NCBI GenBank assembly: GCA_023396255.1
Contig: JAEWWU010000014.1
Coordinates: forward strand, 16,419-80,418
DNA length: 64,000 bases
Direction of reading: 5' to 3'
From: Bacteroidota bacterium
GTDB taxonomy: Bacteria; Bacteroidota; Bacteroidia; Bacteroidales; Porphyromonadaceae
Each line of letters begins with the position of its first letter. Positions within the stretch are counted from its first letter, which is position 1. Positions 44,186-52,060 of the stretch are shown here, one piece after another. The translations under genes and the position numbers were made by a program. The notes below the pieces were generated by a model that was given only the letters and a program-made list of their open reading frames with translations, was not told the DNA's origin and searched no databases.

Positions 44186-44518
44186 AACCTTAAAATCTAA
44201 TACCATGAAAAACACGGCACAAATGTACATATAATTTTGAATTATTATCTAATTATTGAATTTTTATTCAGTTAACTTTCCTCTTAAGAAAAGAGGGATT
44301 TATAATGATATTCGCCTCTATGAGTTGATATAGAAAGCTAATAATCAACAGATATCTGATGCATAGAATTTTTCTAGTAGTTGCTGCTCTAAACTATCGC
44401 TACATAGAAGAAATATTCAGCCAGGAAAAAATCAACCTATCAGAGTATAAGAGCCGGTTACGTACTACTATAGATTATTTTTAGTATTTTAGCAACGAAT
44501 CAACAAGAGAACTTCTAC

Positions 44519-44917
44519 GTGGAAAAAAGACTTTTACAACTGGAATATTTGATTGGAGCGGTCTCTTTGCGGAGTTTGTGGCGACAAATAAGCACTCCTG
44601 CAGGTTTGGAAACTTGGTTGGCAGAGCGAGTAACCAATAACATTGGTAGATTGGAATATACCTTTCATTGGAGCAAAGGGCACGAAGAAATAGCCGATAT
44701 TGTGGAGTGCGTGGAGAATAGTTCTATAACTTTTCATTGGCAGCACGAAGAAAGCAAAGACTACTACCTTAAATTCTCCATCCAAAGTGAAGAGCTGACT
44801 AGAGCCTTCACCTTACAGGTGTCGGATTTTACAACCGAAGAGGATCAAGACAACACCAAGTTGTTTTGGGATATGGTAATTGTGGAGCTGAAAAAATCTT
44901 TGGGAGCAGAACTTTGA
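44519..44917 (+). CDS. START-like domain protein
   Basis: A 132-residue protein of a Bacteroidetes START-like (SRPBCC fold) family of unknown function. The start EKRLLQLEYLIGAVSLRSLWRQISTPAGLETWLAE is the characteristic N-terminus, in which the STPxGLxxW motif is conserved, and the last helix reads DMVIVELKKSLGAEL. Ligand and role are unknown. The only usable start in frame is a GTG at 44519; upstream the frame reaches a TAG at 44471 without an ATG. No TAnnTTTG element was found close upstream. Confidence 0.83.
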   Translation: MEKRLLQLEYLIGAVSLRSLWRQISTPAGLETWLAERVTNNIGRLEYTFHWSKGHEEIADIVECVENSSITFHWQHEESKDYYLKFSIQSEELTRAFTLQVSDFTTEEDQDNTKLFWDMVIVELKKSLGAEL

Positions 44918-45002
44918 CTTTTGTCCTTAACAAATCGAAGGCACATTGATTTTGGAGCGAAAAACTTCCCTCTCAAGAAGATTTTTTTAGTTGGTAAAGG
45001 AT

Positions 45003-45010
45003 TATCTTTG
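45003..45010 (+). promoter_or_regulatory. -7 promoter element abutting hflX
   Basis: TATCTTTG matches TAnnTTTG and ends 7 nt before the hflX ATG at 45018. Confidence 0.5.
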
Positions 45011-45017
45011 CCTGCGT

Positions 45018-46301
45018 ATGAAAGATTTTATTAAAACTGTATCCGAGTCGGAGAATGCTGTGCTTGTCGGTCTTATAACACCCGATATTAGTGAACTAAA
45101 GAGCAAGGAATATTTGGATGAACTGAAATTCTTGGCTCTGACAGCTGGTTTAACCACTCAAAAGTGTTTTACTCAGCGTCTAGAGGCTCCCAATTCAACC
45201 TCCTTTATAGGTAGTGGGAAACTTTTAGAAATCGCAGATTATATAGCAGCTCACGAAGTTGGGGTGGTGATTTTCGATGATGAGTTGTCCCCAAAACAGT
45301 TACGTAACATAGAAAAAGCTCTAGGAGTTAGAATATTGGACCGCACCGGTTTGATCTTGGATATTTTTGCAACGAGAGCCCAAACTCTTCACGCTAAAAC
45401 GCAAGTGGAAATGGCTCAATATCAGTATATGCTTCCTCGATTAACTCGCTTGTGGACTCACTTGGAGAGACAAAGAGGAGGGGTTGGTATGCGAGGTCCT
45501 GGAGAGACTCAGTTGGAAACAGACAAGCGTATCATTCTCGATAAAATATCCAAACTGAAGAAACAACTTGCACAAATTGATAATCAAAAATTTCAACAGC
45601 GACAGAATAGGGGAAAAATGGTTCGTGTTTCATTGGTAGGCTATACCAATGTTGGAAAAAGCACGTTAATGAACCTTTTTGCCAAAAGTAACGTGTTGGC
45701 TGAAAATAAGCTTTTTGCCACATTGGATACAACTGTTCGCAAGGTTATTATTCACAATCTTCCTTTTCTTTTGAGTGACACGGTGGGCTTTATACGCAAA
45801 CTTCCGTCTCAGTTGGTGGAGTCCTTTAAAAGCACCTTAGACGAGGTGAGAGAATCTGATCTGATTTTACACGTGGTAGATGTCTCTCATCCCGAGTTCG
45901 AGGAACAGATAGAAGTAGTGCAGCAAACTCTGCAAAGTATAGGTATTCCCAACGATAGGCCTACAATTATGCTTTTCAATAAGATTGACAAATATACCCA
46001 CGAGTGGGAATTTGTCTCAGAACAAGATTTAGAAAAAAATGACGAAATAGAAAGCAATCCTTACGCTATTGAGCGAGATCCCTATGGAACAGATCCCAAT
46101 TATCGCCGTGTTGTGTCTCCACAAGAATTGCAAGCATCTTGGATGGCTCGTTTAGGTGATGACTGTATGTTTGTTTCGGCGCATACCGGAGCTGGAATTT
46201 CTCAATTTAAACGAGCTTTATACAACAAGGTTAAGGAAATACACATAGCAAGATACCCATACAACGATTTTCTTTTCGAAACCTATGAAGATTTGGAGTG
46301 A
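45018..46301 (+). CDS. hflX: GTPase HflX
   Basis: Ribosome-associated GTPase that splits stalled or stressed 70S ribosomes. The N-terminal domain contains SFIGSGKLLEIADYI and ends with GGVGMRGPGETQLETDKR, the HflX hallmark. The G domain has G1 VGYTNVGKSTL, G3 DTVGFIRKLP and G4 FNKIDK. An insertion rich in acidic residues follows near residue 345 (EKNDEIESNPYAIERDPYGTD region). ATG 45018 gives the usual N-terminus; the frame extends to a TTG at 44991 that lies upstream of the promoter element. Confidence 0.95.
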   Translation: MKDFIKTVSESENAVLVGLITPDISELKSKEYLDELKFLALTAGLTTQKCFTQRLEAPNSTSFIGSGKLLEIADYIAAHEVGVVIFDDELSPKQLRNIEKALGVRILDRTGLILDIFATRAQTLHAKTQVEMAQYQYMLPRLTRLWTHLERQRGGVGMRGPGETQLETDKRIILDKISKLKKQLAQIDNQKFQQRQNRGKMVRVSLVGYTNVGKSTLMNLFAKSNVLAENKLFATLDTTVRKVIIHNLPFLLSDTVGFIRKLPSQLVESFKSTLDEVRESDLILHVVDVSHPEFEEQIEVVQQTLQSIGIPNDRPTIMLFNKIDKYTHEWEFVSEQDLEKNDEIESNPYAIERDPYGTDPNYRRVVSPQELQASWMARLGDDCMFVSAHTGAGISQFKRALYNKVKEIHIARYPYNDFLFETYEDLE

Positions 46302-46327
46302 TACATCGTTTTATTTCAAAAAACTTT

Positions 46328-46335
46328 TAACTTTG
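46328..46335 (+). promoter_or_regulatory. -7 promoter element for the DUF805 gene
   Basis: TAACTTTG matches TAnnTTTG, 32 nt before the ATG at 46368. Confidence 0.5.
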
Positions 46336-46367
46336 CAGAAAAGGTTTCATTTATTAAAAAATACATT

Positions 46368-46820
46368 ATGACTGGAATTGGTTACTTTAAGAGAGGTTTG
46401 ACGACGTGGACTTGCAAGGGGCGTGCACGGAGAAGAGAGTATTGGTATTTTGTGCTGTTCAATGGTATTATTTCCTACCTCTTAATGCTGTTAGGCATAT
46501 TTATCTTTGGAAGTCCCGTGGCCGCTTATGCAGAAGCTTTGCAGCTAGGGGGAAATCCTGTATCAGCTATGGTGGATCTTTATACATCTCCAGCCTATTT
46601 ACCTCTTTGGATCTATACGCTGATTGTTTTGGTTCCTCAAATCTGCCTTACTATTCGTCGTCTGCACGACACCAACCGTGGTGGATGGTGGATTTTTGTA
46701 GGGTTAATACCTTTTATCGGTGGAATTGTTTTGCTTGTTTTTATGCTTTTGGACAGTAATCCGTATGAAAATAAGTACGGCAATAGTCCGAAATTGACTG
46801 CTGATGAAGAGGTTCTCTGA
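46368..46820 (+). CDS. DUF805 family membrane protein
   Basis: A 150-residue inner-membrane protein of the DUF805 family, function unknown. The N-terminus FKRGLTTWTCKGRARRREYWYFVLF is the typical amphipathic start before the first span; further spans are near residues 30-48, 85-100 and 112-132, with the conserved RRLHDTNRGGWW loop between the last two. It stands alone between its promoter element and a terminator. Confidence 0.92.
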   Translation: MTGIGYFKRGLTTWTCKGRARRREYWYFVLFNGIISYLLMLLGIFIFGSPVAAYAEALQLGGNPVSAMVDLYTSPAYLPLWIYTLIVLVPQICLTIRRLHDTNRGGWWIFVGLIPFIGGIVLLVFMLLDSNPYENKYGNSPKLTADEEVL

Positions 46821-46852
46821 TCATTAGAGAATATTCTTGAGATATACGATTG

Positions 46853-46880
46853 GGGTGCTGTTCCTAAGTGAATGGCACCC
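46853..46880 (+). terminator. Terminator-like hairpin after the DUF805 gene
   Basis: GGGTGC (46853-46858) pairs with GCACCC (46875-46880); the stem is followed by TATGTTTTTG. The 16-nt loop and short stem make this moderate. Confidence 0.5.
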
Positions 46881-47017
46881 TATGTTTTTGACTTAGTCTC
46901 GCTGTTATTTGGTTTGATATATGTTCAAACAAATGAGGATACTTTACATTTTTCATTTGGTTTAATGCTCGGTATTGGTAAGACTTATTCCAAATTTACA
47001 CCCACAAAAGATATTTT

Positions 47018-47067
47018 TTCTTGGACAGAATAAAAATTAGTAGGGAATTACTGAAAAATAATTCCCT
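47018..47067. repeat. Dispersed hairpin repeat, copy 2
   Basis: TTCTTGGACAGAA (47018-47030), 11 nt, then AGGGAATTA (47042-47050), 8 nt, TAATTCCCT (47059-47067), a perfect 9-bp stem. In reverse orientation the same 50-nt arrangement is found at 11128-11177, with 45 of 50 positions identical by eye; most differences are in the loop. Confidence 0.8.
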
Positions 47068-47367
47068 CAAATACAGAGTTCTTGATCTGTTGAAAATGAG
47101 CCCAAGTAGGGAAAATTTCAAGAAAATTGATCTCGTCTTTGTAGTGAATCCGTAAGGTGAAATTTCTTTTTTACATAGGTAGCCACCGATATTTGAATAT
47201 TTTGTCTTGTGAAACATTTCACCAACCTTGTGTCGTTTCCAAAATAACTTTTCAGAAATTTTTCGTTGAGAAAATTTCATAGAAAAGCTGAACAAGAGTG
47301 TTCTTTTTATCTATTTCAGCTTGTACGAAAAGAGTTTATAAGGAATTATTTTGTAGCCTAAAATGAT

Positions 47368-47375
47368 TAACTTTG
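47368..47375 (+). promoter_or_regulatory. -7 promoter element abutting thyA
   Basis: TAACTTTG matches TAnnTTTG and ends 5 nt before the thyA ATG at 47381, so the transcript may start at the start codon. Confidence 0.55.
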
Positions 47376-47380
47376 CCACT

Positions 47381-48178
47381 ATGAAGCAGTATATAGATTT
47401 ACTTAACAAAATCCTTAGAGAAGGGGCAGTTCGCACGGATCGAACAGGTGTTGGCACAATCGGTGTTTTCGGCCACCAAATGCGCTTTGACTTAAGGAAT
47501 GGATTTCCTTTATTGACCACGAAAAAACTACACCTAAAGAGTATCATATATGAACTGCTTTGGTTCCTCAACGGAGATACCAACGTTCGATATTTGCAAG
47601 AAAACGGTGTTTCTATTTGGGACGAATGGGCCGATTCAAATGGGGATTTAGGCCCTGTTTACGGAGCGCAATGGCGTTCGTGGCCAGATTATAAAACAGG
47701 GGAGACAATTGATCAGATGACCAAGTTAGTAGAGCAAATACGTAGCACTCCGGACAGTCGTCGCCTAATGGTTAGTGCGTGGAACGTTGCCGATATCGAC
47801 CAAATGAAACTTCCCCCTTGTCACTGTTTAATGCAGTTTTATGTGCAAGACGGAGTTTTGAGTTTGCAATTGTATCAACGCAGTGCTGATGTTTTCTTGG
47901 GCGTTCCCTTTAACATTGCATCGTATGCTCTTTTGTTGCAAATGGTTGCCCAAGTAACAGGGTTAGTTGCAGGAGAATTTATTCACACGCTGGGAGATGC
48001 ACATCTTTATCGAAATCATTTGGAACAGGCTAAGTTGCAATTGACAAGAATTCCCAAGGAGCTGCCTTCTGTGAAAATATCTCAAAGACAGCAAGATTTG
48101 TTTCATTTTCAGTACGAAGATTTTACTCTACAAGGCTATACTCCTTATCCTCATATACCGGCACCTGTTGCTGTTTAG
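47381..48178 (+). CDS. thyA: Thymidylate synthase
   Basis: Methylates dUMP to dTMP using methylenetetrahydrofolate. Motifs are RTDRTGVGTIGVFGHQMRFDL at the start, ELLWFLNGDTNVRYL, the catalytic LPPCHCLMQFYV, and the dUMP-binding QRSADVFLGVPFNIASYA. Length 265 matches E. coli ThyA. ATG 47381 is preferred: an in-frame ATG at 47363 would place the promoter element inside the coding region. folA follows after 12 nt, regenerating tetrahydrofolate. Confidence 0.97.
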   Translation: MKQYIDLLNKILREGAVRTDRTGVGTIGVFGHQMRFDLRNGFPLLTTKKLHLKSIIYELLWFLNGDTNVRYLQENGVSIWDEWADSNGDLGPVYGAQWRSWPDYKTGETIDQMTKLVEQIRSTPDSRRLMVSAWNVADIDQMKLPPCHCLMQFYVQDGVLSLQLYQRSADVFLGVPFNIASYALLLQMVAQVTGLVAGEFIHTLGDAHLYRNHLEQAKLQLTRIPKELPSVKISQRQQDLFHFQYEDFTLQGYTPYPHIPAPVAV

Positions 48179-48190
48179 TCTTTAATTATT

Positions 48191-48694
48191 ATGATACTTT
48201 CTATAATTGTAGCCGTTGCCGAAAATAATGCTATTGGAGCAGGCAACGATTTATTGTGGCACTTGCCCGATGATCTCAAAAGATTTGCGACAACAACCAC
48301 CGGGCATACCATTATTATGGGTCGAAATACGTTTCTCTCATTGCCCAAGGGAGCTCTTCCTAATAGACGGAACATAGTAGTTTCCACACGGGAAACTCAT
48401 CTACCTGGGGCTGAGGTGTATCCTTCTGTAGAAGAGGCTATAAGTGCGGTCCAAAATGATGGAGAAGTATTCATTATAGGAGGGGCGAAGCTCTATTCTT
48501 CTACCCTTAAGAGGGCGCACAAACTTTATTTCACACGAGTACATCATTCTTTTGAGGAAGCCGATACTTTTTTCCCTCCAGTTGCGTGGGATGAGTGGCA
48601 GGAAGTAGAAAAAAAAGAATTTGAAAAAGACGAACGTAATCGGTTTGCAACCACTTTACATATTTACCAAAGAATAGCATTATCCAATGAATAA
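48191..48694 (+). CDS. folA: Dihydrofolate reductase
   Basis: Reduces dihydrofolate to tetrahydrofolate with NADPH; trimethoprim target. Features seen are SIIVAVAENNAIGAGNDLLWHLPDDLKRF with the catalytic acid in LPDD, GHTIIMGRNTFLSLPKGALPNRRNIVVST (NADPH), and EVFIIGGAKLYSSTL. Length 167 is typical. It overlaps hisS by 8 nt. Confidence 0.96.
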   Translation: MILSIIVAVAENNAIGAGNDLLWHLPDDLKRFATTTTGHTIIMGRNTFLSLPKGALPNRRNIVVSTRETHLPGAEVYPSVEEAISAVQNDGEVFIIGGAKLYSSTLKRAHKLYFTRVHHSFEEADTFFPPVAWDEWQEVEKKEFEKDERNRFATTLHIYQRIALSNE

Positions 48695-50054
48695 GCCTTC
48701 TATACCTAAAGGAACGAGGGATTTTGGTCCCGTAGAAATGCAACGACGCAATTATATTTTCGATACCATAAAATCGGTTTATGATCTCTATGGTTTTATG
48801 CCCATTGAGACGCCAGCTATGGAAAATTTATCAACTCTTACAGGTAAATATGGAGAGGAGGGAGACAAACTCTTGTTCAAAATATTGAATTCGGGAGATT
48901 ATTTGGGAAAACTAACAGAGCAAGAACGCCTCAATGGATCTTCCAAGGAATTAGCCTCAAAGATTAGTGAGAAAGGATTACGCTACGATCTTACAGTACC
49001 GTTTGCTCGATTTGTGGTGATGCATCGAAATGAATTGACATTCCCTTTCAAACGCTATCAAATACAACCAGTATGGAGAGCTGATCGTCCTCAAAAAGGG
49101 CGTTACAGAGAATTTTATCAGTGCGATGCAGATACTGTGGGAACGGATTCTTTGCTGCCGGAAGTTGAGTTTGCCTGCATTATAAACGAAGTTTTTAGCC
49201 GTTTTGATATTCGTACAACTCTTCACATTAACAATCGAAAAATTTTGGCAGGAATTGCTGAGGTGATAGGCGCTCCCGAAAAACTTGTGGATTTGACCAT
49301 CGCAATTGATAAGTTAGATAAGGTTGATTTTTCGGTGGTGGAAGAAGAACTAAGAAATAGAGGCTTTGAGTCAGATGCCGTGGAGCAACTACGTGTAATT
49401 CTCAACTTAACAGGAAGCAACACGGATAAACTCAATCATTTGAGAGAAGTGTTGACGTCCTCGGAAACAGGACTTAAAGGAATAGAAGAGCTGTGCTTTG
49501 TTTTGGAGCATATTCCTTATGAAACATTCACAACAGAGGTGCTCTTCAATCCTTCTCTGGCACGAGGATTGGATTATTACACTGGAGCTATATTAGAAGT
49601 AAAAGCCAATGATGTAGCTATTGGAAGTATTGCCGGAGGTGGAAGGTACGATAATTTGACCGGAGTTTTTGGGCTGGACAATATGTCTGGGGTTGGAATA
49701 TCGTTTGGAGCAGATCGTATCTATGATGTACTATTAGGATTGGACAAATATCCGAATGTATCACAAAAGAAAAGAAAAGTTCTTTTTGTCAATTTCGGAT
49801 TAGACGAAGTAGGGGTGTTATTCCCCGTAGTGCAACAGTTGCGTTCTCGAGAAGTTTCTGTGGAGATATATCCGGAATCGGCTCGAATAAAAAAACAGAT
49901 GAGCTACGCAGATAGTTTGCAATTTACCGACGTGGTTTTGGCCGGGAGTGAAGAGCTGAAGAATAATTCAGTAGCTGTGAAAAATATGCAAACAGGTGAG
50001 CAGAAGACTATGACTATACAGCAGTTGTTGGAGTTTCTTGCCCCGCAGAACTGA
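48687..50054 (+). CDS. hisS: Histidyl-tRNA synthetase
   Basis: Class II synthetase charging tRNA-His. KGTRDFGPVEMQRRNYIF at the N-terminus, motif 2 FKRYQIQPVWRADRPQKGRYREFYQCD, the histidine-binding LARGLDYYTGAILEV and motif 3 GVGISFGADRIYDVL are all present, followed by the anticodon-binding domain from about residue 350. The 455-residue length is normal. Confidence 0.96.
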   Translation: MNKPSIPKGTRDFGPVEMQRRNYIFDTIKSVYDLYGFMPIETPAMENLSTLTGKYGEEGDKLLFKILNSGDYLGKLTEQERLNGSSKELASKISEKGLRYDLTVPFARFVVMHRNELTFPFKRYQIQPVWRADRPQKGRYREFYQCDADTVGTDSLLPEVEFACIINEVFSRFDIRTTLHINNRKILAGIAEVIGAPEKLVDLTIAIDKLDKVDFSVVEEELRNRGFESDAVEQLRVILNLTGSNTDKLNHLREVLTSSETGLKGIEELCFVLEHIPYETFTTEVLFNPSLARGLDYYTGAILEVKANDVAIGSIAGGGRYDNLTGVFGLDNMSGVGISFGADRIYDVLLGLDKYPNVSQKKRKVLFVNFGLDEVGVLFPVVQQLRSREVSVEIYPESARIKKQMSYADSLQFTDVVLAGSEELKNNSVAVKNMQTGEQKTMTIQQLLEFLAPQN

Positions 50055-50099
50055 ACCGAGGCTACCGTCTATCTTGTTATTTTTGTAAGGAAGTAAACT

Positions 50100-52022
50100 A
50101 TGAGTCAATCTGAGGTAGGTGCTATTTATCCTCTGCTTGATAAAATATCACTGCCCTCTGATCTGAGAGGGCTTTCTAAAGATCAGTTACCACAGCTCTG
50201 TCAAGAAATTAGAGATTTCTTGTTGGATGTTTTGAGCAGACAACCGGGGCACTTAGGTTCCAGCCTAGGAGCGGTGGAGTTGACTGTTGCTTTGCATTAT
50301 GTATACCAAACGCCCTATGATCGTATTGTTTGGGATGTCGGTCATCAGGCTTACGCTCATAAGATTATTACTGGTAGAAAGAAAATGTTTTCTTCTCTGC
50401 GCTCTTGGGGAGGGTTATCTGGGTTTCCTTTCCCGGACGAAAGTGTCTATGATACGTTTCCTGCCGGTCACGCTTCTAATTCAATTTCCGGAGCTTTGGG
50501 TATGGCAGTAGCTTCTCATTTGAAGAAAGAAAACAGGCACGTTGTAGCTGTTATTGGGGATGGCTCTATGACGGGAGGATTGGCTTTTGAGGGACTGAAT
50601 AATGCTTCTTCCCAGCCTAATGACCTTTTGATCATTCTCAACGACAATAATATGTCGATCGATGCCAATGTCGGAGGGCTCAACAAGTATATGGTGGACC
50701 TAAATACCAGTAAGACATACAATGCCGTGAGGTATGATATTTATAAGGGGCTGAAAAAAATTAATCTCCTTGACGATGGTAACCGACGCAGTATACTGCG
50801 CCTTAACAATAGTCTAAAGTCGTTTTTTTCCAATAATCAGAGTGGTTTTTTTGATGGTTTTGGGATTAGATATTTTGGGCCAATTGATGGGAATGATTCT
50901 GTCCGATTGGTTGATGTCCTTCGTCGGATAAAGGATCTAAAAGGTCCCAAGATTTTGCATATTCGAACCGTAAAAGGTAAAGGATATAAGCCGGCAGAGT
51001 TAAGCCCAACCATTTGGCATGCTCCAGGCAAGTTTGATGTGGCAACGGGCAAACGTATCGAGGGCAATTCGGTAGGTGGGCTCACTAAATTTCAGACTGT
51101 TTTTGGCGAGACAGCAACGGAGTTGGCTCGCTCTGATGAACGTATTGTTGGTATAACTCCGGCTATGCCTTCGGGATGTTCTCTAAATATAATGATGAGA
51201 GAGTTCCCAAAACGCTCATTTGATGTGGGGATTGCCGAAGAGCACGCTGTTACATTTGCAGCCGGATTAGCCAAAGAGGGGTTAATTCCGTTGTGTAATA
51301 TTTATTCCTCGTTTGCTCAACGGGCTTTTGATCAGATTGTTCACGATGTTGCCTTACCCTGCTATCACGTTGTTTTTTGTTTAGATAGATCCGGTTTGGT
51401 TGGAGAAGATGGAGCCACTCATCAAGGTTTTTTAGATATGGCAGTACTCCGTACAGTACCCAACTTAGTTTTGTCTGCTCCGATGGACGAACACTATTTG
51501 CGTCATCTTATGTATACTGCTTGTTTTGGGCAAGATGCACCTATGGTGATACGCTATCCCAGAGGTACGGGCTCTCAAGAGGAGTGGAGAACAGAGCCCC
51601 AAATATTAGAAGTTGGGAAAGGTCGTTGTTTGGAAAGAGGAGATTCTAAGGTGGCTTTAGTTACGATAGGAGTGCCTGGCGTTACAGCTCAAGCTGTGGT
51701 AAGGAGGATGAAAGAGGAGGGTGTTCCCGTACCTGGACATTACGATATGATTTTCGTAAAACCTATTGATGTAGAATTGCTTGCATTCATCTGTAAAACA
51801 TACCAACATATCGTGACAATAGAAGATGGAGCCGTCAATGGGGGCTTTGGTAGTTTAGTCTTAGAACAAGTTCATTCTTTGGGCTATCAAGGAACAGTTA
51901 CACGTTTGGGAATTCCCGATTTCTTTGTCCCTCACGGTACGGTTCTAGAACAACAAAAGTGTTGTGGCTTGGACGAAGATACAGTTTATAAAGTAGTAAA
52001 AGAAAAGAATTTGGATCTTTAG
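50100..52022 (+). CDS. dxs: 1-deoxy-D-xylulose-5-phosphate synthase
   Basis: Thiamine-diphosphate enzyme that condenses pyruvate and glyceraldehyde 3-phosphate, the first step of the MEP pathway. Motifs: GHLGSSLGAVELTVALH near residue 40, DVGHQAYAHKIITGR, the ThDP-binding GDGSMTGGLAFEGLNNA ending in NDNNMSID, and the transketolase part FDVGIAEEHAVTFAAG with DRSGLVGEDGATHQG. Length 640 is full. dxr lies on the other strand at 25-26 kb. Confidence 0.96.
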   Translation: MSQSEVGAIYPLLDKISLPSDLRGLSKDQLPQLCQEIRDFLLDVLSRQPGHLGSSLGAVELTVALHYVYQTPYDRIVWDVGHQAYAHKIITGRKKMFSSLRSWGGLSGFPFPDESVYDTFPAGHASNSISGALGMAVASHLKKENRHVVAVIGDGSMTGGLAFEGLNNASSQPNDLLIILNDNNMSIDANVGGLNKYMVDLNTSKTYNAVRYDIYKGLKKINLLDDGNRRSILRLNNSLKSFFSNNQSGFFDGFGIRYFGPIDGNDSVRLVDVLRRIKDLKGPKILHIRTVKGKGYKPAELSPTIWHAPGKFDVATGKRIEGNSVGGLTKFQTVFGETATELARSDERIVGITPAMPSGCSLNIMMREFPKRSFDVGIAEEHAVTFAAGLAKEGLIPLCNIYSSFAQRAFDQIVHDVALPCYHVVFCLDRSGLVGEDGATHQGFLDMAVLRTVPNLVLSAPMDEHYLRHLMYTACFGQDAPMVIRYPRGTGSQEEWRTEPQILEVGKGRCLERGDSKVALVTIGVPGVTAQAVVRRMKEEGVPVPGHYDMIFVKPIDVELLAFICKTYQHIVTIEDGAVNGGFGSLVLEQVHSLGYQGTVTRLGIPDFFVPHGTVLEQQKCCGLDEDTVYKVVKEKNLDL

Positions 52023-52060
52023 CCGTAAGGACACAAAGTATTCTGAAAATATCGTAGTGT

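Larger units (their letters stand above)
43984..44518. other. Divergent intergenic region, glnS to START-like gene
   Basis: A 535-nt region between divergent genes. It contains the glnS promoter element, two copies of TTTTGTACnGAAGAA exactly 100 nt apart (44024 and 44124), a plus-strand terminator-like hairpin (44150-44185) with no gene upstream of it on that strand, and directly after it ACCTTAAAATCTAATACC in front of a 9-codon frame (44205-44234). From 44235 to 44518 the sequence is AT-rich with nothing recognised. Confidence 0.6.
46821..47380. other. Gene-free region between the DUF805 gene and thyA
   Basis: A 560-nt region holding the terminator at 46853-46880, dispersed repeat copy 2 (47018-47067) and the thyA promoter element (47368-47375). 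A short inverted repeat GTTTG/CAAAC lies at about 46911-46930. No gene is supported. Confidence 0.6.

Noticed and set aside
46996..47295. 99-codon minus-strand frame between the DUF805 gene and thyA
   Set aside because: It reads straight through dispersed repeat copy 2, is rich in Phe, Lys and Leu as AT-rich non-coding frames are, and has no recognisable domain. It may be a repeat-derived false gene.
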